Below are positions 4,914-9,945 of a stretch of 9,945 nucleotides of DNA, in pieces (within the stretch, counting starts at the first letter, position 1; every line of letters begins with the position of its first letter). Origin of the DNA: a bacterium (lineage in GTDB: Bacteria > Patescibacteriota > Minisyncoccia > Minisyncoccales > UBA10102); assembly GCA_030647175.1 (NCBI GenBank), contig JAUSJU010000019.1, positions 1 to 9,945 of the forward strand. The letters run 5' to 3'. The notes beneath the pieces were generated by a model that was not told where the DNA came from, ran no database searches, and was given only the letters and a program-made list of their open reading frames with translations. The translations under genes and the position numbers were made by a program.

Positions 4914-5828
4914 ATGAGGCAAACCATCAGAGAAGGAAACTTTACCTGGGTAGATATCCAGAACCCCTCGAAAGAGGATATGGAATACCTCAAGAAGAAC
5001 TTCCATCTCAATTCTTTCCTGCTCAACCAGCTTGAGCTTCCCGCATGGAGGCCGAAGTTTGAATTGTTTGCAGAGCATCTCCTCCTCATCCTCTACTACC
5101 CCTTCTACAGCAAAGAGGAGAAAGATACATCAGCTCGGGAACTGGATATTCTTGTCACCAATGATACGGTCATCACGTTTCACTACACTTCTATTCTTCC
5201 CCTCAAATCACTCTTTAATAGCTGCAGCGTGTATCCTGAGGCAAGAAAGGAAACCATGGAGAGAGGGACTGGATTTCTCACCTACGCTATTCTCAATGCG
5301 TTCTGGGAGCACATCTTGACCAAACTCACGCGCATCAACAAGAAGATAGACTTGATAGAAAGAAAGATCTTCCAGGGAGAAGAGCGCGCCATGGTACGGG
5401 AGATTTCTCTGGCAAAAGCAGATGTGCTTGATTTCTGGAGATTCGTTGAGCCTCAAGGACAGCTCCTGAGCCAGTTGCGCTCTGAAGGAACCGCATTCCT
5501 GCAAGACAGCGAATTAAAGCAATACTTCTCCCATATTCTTGACCACTATCACCAGGCAGTACACGACCTGGAAACTTACCGGGAAACTCTCAGGAGCTTG
5601 GAGGAAACGAATAATTCCCTGCTCACGACCGAGGTGAATGAAACGGTAAAATTCCTCACGGTGTTCTCAGCCATCATGCTTCCCCTCACGTTCATCACCC
5701 AGCTCTTCGGCATGAACACTTCTCTTCCCTTCACAGATCTTTCATACGACTTCCAGATCATAAGCGGAATTATGGTCGCCATCCTCCTAGGAACAATCGT
5801 TGTGTTCAAACAAAAGAAATGGCTGTAA
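4914..5828 (+). CDS. corA: CorA-family divalent metal ion transporter
   Basis: This is a membrane channel of the CorA family, normally pentameric, that takes up Mg2+ (or Co2+/Ni2+) down the membrane potential. The 304-aa protein has a long soluble N-terminal part: an alpha/beta domain (about 1-125), then long charged helices (about 126-240) that form the cytoplasmic funnel in known structures. Two C-terminal transmembrane helices follow (about 245-265 and 280-298). The signature GMN lies at 266-268 right after TM1, with the conserved MLPLTFI (255-261) in TM1. The tail QKKWL is basic, as usual. Length is near the family norm of about 315. The loop after GMN (TSLPFTDLSYD) has two Asp but is not the strongly acidic MPEL type, so the exact ion is unclear. 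The ATG fits the leaderless promoter; there is no Shine-Dalgarno. Its 3' end overlaps the glycosyltransferase by 10 bp. Confidence 0.93.
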   Translation: MRQTIREGNFTWVDIQNPSKEDMEYLKKNFHLNSFLLNQLELPAWRPKFELFAEHLLLILYYPFYSKEEKDTSARELDILVTNDTVITFHYTSILPLKSLFNSCSVYPEARKETMERGTGFLTYAILNAFWEHILTKLTRINKKIDLIERKIFQGEERAMVREISLAKADVLDFWRFVEPQGQLLSQLRSEGTAFLQDSELKQYFSHILDHYHQAVHDLETYRETLRSLEETNNSLLTTEVNETVKFLTVFSAIMLPLTFITQLFGMNTSLPFTDLSYDFQIISGIMVAILLGTIVVFKQKKWL

Positions 5829-7609
5829 AGGCGCTCGCCCCGTTTGCCGCAATCTTCCTCATCCTCCTCATGGGATCTCTTGCATTCTTGAGCATGGCTC
5901 AAGATTCCCTCACCTTTGACGAGCTTGCTCACATTGGAGCCGGGTATTCATACCTTACGCACCAAGATTACCGCTTGAACCCTGAGCATCCGCCCCTTTG
6001 GAAAGACGCTGCCGCTGTTCCACTCCTCTTCCTCAATCTCAAATTCCCGGACCAGAGCGACTGGTGGACCCAGCAAGATTCTGCTCCCGCATGGTGGGTC
6101 CAGTTCAATTTCGGAAAAGAGCTATTGTACGGATCAGGGAACAATCCTTCTCAAATCATCTTCTGGAGCAGGGTGCCCATGATTCTCATCCTGCTCTGCC
6201 TCGCATGGTTTCTTTTTCGCTGGGGAAAAGAACTCGGAGGAGCGTGGGTAGGATTAGGGACATTATTCCTCATTGCATTCTCTCCGACCTTCCTGGCCCA
6301 AGGGAGACTCGTGACCAACGACGTTGCAGCAGCTCTGGGAGCTGCAGTAAGTATGTACTACTGGTTGCAATTCCTCAGAGATCCCAAAAAGGAAAATGTA
6401 GTGAAGGCAGGCCTTGCGTTCGGCTTTGCAATGCTCATGAAGTTCACGCTCCTTCTTCTTGCCCCAACATTTGTGATCATGACGTTCCTGTATGCTTTCC
6501 TGAATCCCGGCTCTTCAAGGGTCCGCACGCTAACAAAGTATATAGTCCTCTCATTAGGAGCTGCCCTGATCGGGTTGCTCTTAATCGCCTCGGTCTATCA
6601 ATTCCATGTATGGAACTATCCCGCAGAACGCCAGCTACGCGACACGGCAGCAGATCTTACTCCCAATAAAATCACCCCCATCAAAGATCTCGTACTCTCA
6701 ATGGCAGAAAACCCTGTGCTCAGATCGCTGGCCCAGTACGCGAGAGGGATCGTCATGGCGGGCCAGCGGGCAGCGTTCGGGAACACGGTATACTTCAAAG
6801 GAGAAATTTCAGCCTCGGGATTCTCCTCATACTTCCCCACCCTCTACTCTTTGAAAGAACCTCTGGCGTATCACGTCATCAACTTCATCCTCCCTCTGGG
6901 ATTTGCCTTCCTCCTGCTAAAAGAATTTCTGAAGAAAAGATCTAAAGGTTCGTTCTTCCAATCTGCGATCTCCTGGATGAAAGAGAACTTCACCGTCATC
7001 TCGTTCTTCGTCTTCATCAATATCTTCTGGGCATCGGCCTTGCTGGGCAATCTTAATATAGGGATCCGGCACCTCCTCCCCATATACCCGTTCTCGTTCC
7101 TTCTTCTTGCATGGGGCGCAAAAGAACTCTACATACGTCTCGGAGAGATCACAAAAAGAACGTTCGTGGTAACGCTCGTGATCCTTGGAGTCTGGTATGG
7201 AGCTTCTTCCCTTTCTGCTTTCCCCCACTACCTTTCCTATTACAACGAACTGGCAGGCGGGATTGACCAGGGATACAAGATCGCCGTTGATTCCAACTAC
7301 GACTGGGGACAGGACTTCTACAAGCTGAGAGATTTTGTGCGGGAAAACAATATTGACCGCATCTCCCTTGACTACTTCGGAGGGGAAAACCCTGAATACT
7401 GGCTGGGATCTGCAGTACAGAAGCTGGATCCTTTTCAGACTCCTCATCCTATGGGATGGATAGCAGTCTCTCTGAATCAATTCATGGGAGGCGTTGCAAT
7501 GCCGGTATCGGGATACGACCAGCCCTCAGGATACTACCAATGGCTAGCCCAGCAGACTCCCGTTGCCAGAGCGGGAAAGAGCATCCTCATCTTCCATATA
7601 GAAAAATAG
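5819..7609 (+). CDS. GT39/PMT-like membrane glycosyltransferase (GT-C fold, lipid-linked sugar donor)
   Basis: This is a polytopic membrane protein of the phospholipid carrier-dependent glycosyltransferase group (PMT/ArnT-like). These enzymes transfer a sugar from a polyprenyl-phosphate donor outside the membrane. The 596-aa product begins with a transmembrane helix (about 6-27). It is followed by the first external loop with the acidic pair D34-E35 and NPEHPPLWK (54-62), the expected catalytic region. QGRLVTNDVAAA, with D168, is a second conserved-looking acidic motif. Many hydrophobic helices run to about residue 475. A soluble C-terminal part contains DSNYDWGQD (491-499), typical of this subgroup. 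Acceptor and sugar cannot be told; a cell-surface glycan or protein is likely. The ATG overlaps corA by 10 bp with a weak AAAAGAA ribosome site, suggesting coupling. The gene ends 2 nt from the stop of the convergent ftsQ-like gene. Confidence 0.85.
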   Translation: MAVKALAPFAAIFLILLMGSLAFLSMAQDSLTFDELAHIGAGYSYLTHQDYRLNPEHPPLWKDAAAVPLLFLNLKFPDQSDWWTQQDSAPAWWVQFNFGKELLYGSGNNPSQIIFWSRVPMILILLCLAWFLFRWGKELGGAWVGLGTLFLIAFSPTFLAQGRLVTNDVAAALGAAVSMYYWLQFLRDPKKENVVKAGLAFGFAMLMKFTLLLLAPTFVIMTFLYAFLNPGSSRVRTLTKYIVLSLGAALIGLLLIASVYQFHVWNYPAERQLRDTAADLTPNKITPIKDLVLSMAENPVLRSLAQYARGIVMAGQRAAFGNTVYFKGEISASGFSSYFPTLYSLKEPLAYHVINFILPLGFAFLLLKEFLKKRSKGSFFQSAISWMKENFTVISFFVFINIFWASALLGNLNIGIRHLLPIYPFSFLLLAWGAKELYIRLGEITKRTFVVTLVILGVWYGASSLSAFPHYLSYYNELAGGIDQGYKIAVDSNYDWGQDFYKLRDFVRENNIDRISLDYFGGENPEYWLGSAVQKLDPFQTPHPMGWIAVSLNQFMGGVAMPVSGYDQPSGYYQWLAQQTPVARAGKSILIFHIEK

Positions 7610-7611
7610 GC

Positions 7612-8415
7612 TTATCGGTACTTCACGTACGCCTGGTCTCCGAAACGCACATCAATGTATTCTACCTTCATTCGTTTTTCTGGAAGAATCTGCTTCTCTA
7701 GAACTTCTACGAGTTTGGTCTTCTGCCACTCCATGTCTTCTTTAGGATCAATGTAGGAATCCCATCCTTCCGAAAAACGAACGAGCACTTTCCCTGGATT
7801 TTCGGGAAAGAATGAAAAAATAGACAACCCTTGCTCCTGAAAAAGGTTCCTGCTCTCAATGTCTTGCTTGAAATCCAGGAGCGAGAGAAGCAAGGAAGGT
7901 TCTAAGACCCGTTCTCCCGGCACAAGATCATCTGGCACCAAAGCGAAAAACAGAGGCAGGGTAGCCCTATCATCCTCTTTTCGCATCGCTATTCCTTGCT
8001 CATCTATTGAAACGCAAAGGTTCTGTTCTTTGCACAGCATCGCAATCGCGTTTCTTTCTGTGATCTGTACGGCAACTGTTCTTTTCAGAAAATCGCGGTG
8101 CAGCGTGGCCTCCTTTACTTCGGGAAACGAAGTATGGATGGTTTTTGATATCTTTTCTGAAGGGAAAAACAAAAGGTTGTCTGAAGGAAAAAGCGAAGGA
8201 GAGTCAACAATCCTTTGGACAGCCCCCAAAAGATCTTCTGAGGAGATGCTCTTTGCTCCCTGAATAGAGATGCCTTGCAAAGAGAAAAGGGCTGAAGAGA
8301 ATATTACATACCATATTGCTCCTACGATCATGCAGAAAAGAAGGAGGAAGAGGAACGACGCTCTTTTCCACAAAGGAGTTCCTTTCTTTTGTATGCGCAA
8401 TGGTTTCCTTCTCAT
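7612..8415 (-). CDS. ftsQ: Cell division protein FtsQ/DivIB-like
   Basis: This is a bitopic membrane protein of the divisome; FtsQ/DivIB links FtsL/FtsB(DivIC) to septal peptidoglycan synthesis. The 267-aa product has a basic cytoplasmic tail (RRKPLRIQKK, 2-11) and one transmembrane helix (about 19-40). A POTRA domain (about 44-118: FSLQGISIQGAKSIS to VQITERNAIA) and a beta domain follow. It ends with YIDVRFGDQAYVKYR (253-267), matching the FtsQ-type closing motif Y-I-D-L-R-F. The length is typical. The ATG has AGGG 6 nt upstream and follows the femAB-like stop by 8 nt, so the two are in one operon. It sits outside any visible ftsA/ftsZ/mur cluster, at least within this window. Sequence identity to model FtsQ is low, so the call rests on architecture and the terminal motif. 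Confidence 0.82.
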   Translation of the reverse strand: MRRKPLRIQKKGTPLWKRASFLFLLLFCMIVGAIWYVIFSSALFSLQGISIQGAKSISSEDLLGAVQRIVDSPSLFPSDNLLFFPSEKISKTIHTSFPEVKEATLHRDFLKRTVAVQITERNAIAMLCKEQNLCVSIDEQGIAMRKEDDRATLPLFFALVPDDLVPGERVLEPSLLLSLLDFKQDIESRNLFQEQGLSIFSFFPENPGKVLVRFSEGWDSYIDPKEDMEWQKTKLVEVLEKQILPEKRMKVEYIDVRFGDQAYVKYR

Positions 8416-8423
8416 ACAAAGCC

Positions 8424-9464
8424 CTACAAGCCTCTCCGTATCTTGCGAAGAAGTTCGAAGGCGTACAGCAACCAGTAACTTTTCTTCAGAGGATAGTCTT
8501 GAGTCTTCACATATTCATGCGCTTTTCCCCCGAACCCCATCTTGAATAAGGTAGGCCCTGCCCAAGGATGAGAAGGCTGCTTGAAAGGATCCACGTACCC
8601 CCAGAAGTCGTAGAGCTTGCATCCCCTGCGCTTGGCTTCCTTGATCGCCTCCCATTGGAGAAGATACGGAAGGGAAAGTTTTGTATACTGGGGCAAAGAA
8701 ACTGCGTGGTGGTAGAACCCTATGCCGCTCCAAAAGAGTACGAACGAAGCTGCTCCGATATCTCCCTTCACTTTTCCCAGGAAAAGAGTGACCTCCTGCT
8801 CCTTTGAAAACAGGGAAAACTCTCTTTCCAGATACTCGTAGGAGAACGGGGTAAAGCTCTGGCGCTTGGAGACGAGCTTGTGGAGCTTGGAGAACGTTTG
8901 GATGTCTTCCCTGTTATCGCTCTGCTCAATAGTGATGTCTGGGTTTTTCTGGGCCTGGCGTATGAGATACTTGGTTGTTTTCCTCATGGAAGAAAGCAAT
9001 GCGTCTTCCGGCAGAGAAATATCAAGCTTCCATGATGCTTCAGGGTGCATTTGCATAGGGGCTCTCTGGAACCCGGCTTCTTTGAAAAGGCCGACGTTCT
9101 CTTGAGTTCTCTCCCAAATAGGGTTTATGCGCACAAAACTCGCGCCTTCTTCCTGCGCTGTTTTCTTGAGGATCCCCAGCAATAGCGAGAGGATCTCTCT
9201 CTTCGTTCCTTGGGCATCCTTTATGGAATCCTTAAGAACGGGGCCGTGAGGAACGAGAACAAACATTCCTCTCTTTGCCTTTACCCTGACCAAAAGGCAA
9301 ACAGAGCAGAGATCCTTCCCTTCAAAGAATCCCAGGCGCCACACTTTCTCCCTCATTGCCTTTTGGAATTCCCCCCAGTTCCATGAATGGAGGAACGTCT
9401 TTTCAGAGCATCCTTCCAGAAACCCTTCCCAGATATTTTTCTCTTGTAGTTCCCTAACTTCCAT
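8424..9464 (-). CDS. FemA/FemB/FemX-like peptidoglycan-bridge aminoacyltransferase
   Basis: This is a FemABX-family enzyme. Characterised members use aminoacyl-tRNA to add amino acids to the peptidoglycan stem peptide of lipid II on the inner membrane face. The 346-aa protein shows the double GNAT-like layout. The first half has TFLHSWNWGEFQKA (23-36) and VLVPHGPVLKD (69-79). A linker RKTTKYLIRQAQK (161-173) leads to the second half. The second half carries YHHAVSLPQYTKLSLPYLLQWEAI (251-274), the motif YDFWG (285-289) and HPWAGPTLFKMGFGG (299-313). No coiled-coil arm longer than usual is evident. The start overlaps the DegT-like gene by 11 bp and has no clear Shine-Dalgarno, pointing to coupling. 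The amino acid it uses cannot be read from sequence. Some distant members modify other cell-surface glycans, so the substrate is an inference. Confidence 0.88.
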   Translation of the reverse strand: MEVRELQEKNIWEGFLEGCSEKTFLHSWNWGEFQKAMREKVWRLGFFEGKDLCSVCLLVRVKAKRGMFVLVPHGPVLKDSIKDAQGTKREILSLLLGILKKTAQEEGASFVRINPIWERTQENVGLFKEAGFQRAPMQMHPEASWKLDISLPEDALLSSMRKTTKYLIRQAQKNPDITIEQSDNREDIQTFSKLHKLVSKRQSFTPFSYEYLEREFSLFSKEQEVTLFLGKVKGDIGAASFVLFWSGIGFYHHAVSLPQYTKLSLPYLLQWEAIKEAKRRGCKLYDFWGYVDPFKQPSHPWAGPTLFKMGFGGKAHEYVKTQDYPLKKSYWLLYAFELLRKIRRGL

Positions 9465-9945
9465 AATGGTTCAATAAAGAAATAATGTTTTCAGCGTTCT
9501 TCCGGGATATGCGGATGTGCGTGGGAAGGTTCAATGTCATTGAGGACAGTCTCTCAGCCACGGGACAGCTTCCCTTCTGATATCCTACACTCTCTTCAAG
9601 AGTATCGCTTGGGGCGATGGGAGACGTATACCAGTCTCCGATGAGGATGTTCTGCTTCCAAAACTTCCGTATGATCTCGTGGGCATTGGGGTGCAGAACG
9701 GGGAAACGAAGGAATATCCCTTCCCGCTCCGGGAGACGGAGCGCTTTCGCATATAATAAGGCTATTTCTTTGCGGTGGAGATTCAGGCGATCAAGCTTCT
9801 TCAATTGATTGAGAGCCAAAGTCGCCAAAGCCGCGGGAAGCGCCTTGGGAAAATACGCAGGCTTCCTGCCACGCTTCTCTTTCCAATGCACTGCTTTAGA
9901 GAAAATTCCGAACTGCTGGAAGAGAACGAGAAGGTACTTCCCGAA
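9454..9945 (-). CDS. DegT/DnrJ/EryC1/StrS-family aminotransferase, C-terminal part (gene runs off the window)
   Basis: The frame is open to the last base of the window: 18 codons, beginning FGKYLLVLFQQFG, precede the first possible start (GTG at 9889-9891). This is therefore the 3' portion of a longer gene, 163 residues seen out of a usual 370-400. The part present matches the C-terminal domain of DegT-family PLP-dependent sugar aminotransferases. It has a positioning stretch FPKALPAALATLALNQLKKLD, a helix of repeated Arg/Lys (LNLHRKEIALLYAKAL), RFPVLHPNAHEIIRKFWKQNI and a closing LPTHIRISRKNAENIISLL. The PLP-binding lysine lies upstream and is not visible. Family members aminate keto-sugars for surface polysaccharides. 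The overlap with the FemAB-like gene and the downstream ftsQ suggest an envelope operon; the substrate is unknown. Confidence 0.8.
   Translation of the reverse strand, partial: FGKYLLVLFQQFGIFSKAVHWKEKRGRKPAYFPKALPAALATLALNQLKKLDRLNLHRKEIALLYAKALRLPEREGIFLRFPVLHPNAHEIIRKFWKQNILIGDWYTSPIAPSDTLEESVGYQKGSCPVAERLSSMTLNLPTHIRISRKNAENIISLLNHYGS

Noticed and set aside
1..9945. CRISPR array, insertion sequence, phage, toxin-antitoxin or other defence system
   Set aside because: No repeated spacers, terminal inverted repeats, transposase, integrase or nuclease-like proteins were found; all long frames are accounted for by housekeeping or envelope genes.
1..9945. Alternative genetic code with UGA as a sense codon
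   Set aside because: All recognised proteins read through without in-frame UGA, and dnaJ ends at UGA at the expected length. The only suspicious in-frame stop is a UAA in dnaK.

Overview
The window looks like a piece of a compact, gene-dense bacterial chromosome. The most likely source is a member of the Candidate Phyla Radiation (Patescibacteria, Parcubacteria-like). The clues are short or divergent versions of universal proteins (a 219-aa HrcA, a DnaK ending before its acidic tail), very small intergenic gaps, weak or absent Shine-Dalgarno sites at most starts, and two promoters placed for leaderless mRNA. UGA is used as a normal stop (dnaJ) and no gene needs UGA as a sense codon, so the UGA-to-glycine code of Gracilibacteria/Absconditabacteria is not indicated. 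The lineage is an inference; nothing here is a taxonomic marker.

Minus strand, positions 45-4331: a complete heat-shock operon in the classical order hrcA-grpE-dnaK-dnaJ, followed 18 nt later by a tRNA-Lys(UUU). The control region upstream of hrcA is very compact. A symmetrical CIRCE-type operator (TTAGCAGTC-N9-GACTGCTAA) overlaps the -35 box of a good sigma70 promoter, and the predicted transcription start is the A of the hrcA ATG. HrcA should therefore repress its own operon, which encodes the DnaK-DnaJ-GrpE folding machine. The dnaK frame is stopped by a TAA, after which the same frame continues for 17 codons of typical Hsp70 C-terminal tail composition. This is the most notable oddity of the window.

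Minus strand, 4332-4839: a monocistronic gene for an unknown acidic 128-aa protein. It has a consensus TTGACA/TATAAT promoter, a consensus AAAGGAG Shine-Dalgarno and its own intrinsic terminator, whose U-tract abuts the CIRCE element.

Plus strand, 4899-7609: a CorA-family divalent cation channel and a GT39/PMT-like membrane glycosyltransferase, overlapping by 10 bp and probably co-transcribed from an extended -10 promoter that again predicts a leaderless message.

Minus strand, 7612-9945: a cell-envelope operon of a DegT-family aminotransferase (3' part only; the gene runs off the window), a FemA/FemB-like peptidoglycan-bridge aminoacyltransferase and an FtsQ/DivIB-like division protein. It converges on the glycosyltransferase gene with only 2 nt between the stop codons.

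No mobile element, CRISPR array, defence system or clearly new multi-gene system was seen. No stretch over 300 bases lacks a gene; the longest non-coding gap is the ~140-nt divergent promoter region at 4774-4913. Positions 1-44 hold nothing recognisable beyond an A/T-rich tRNA 3' flank.
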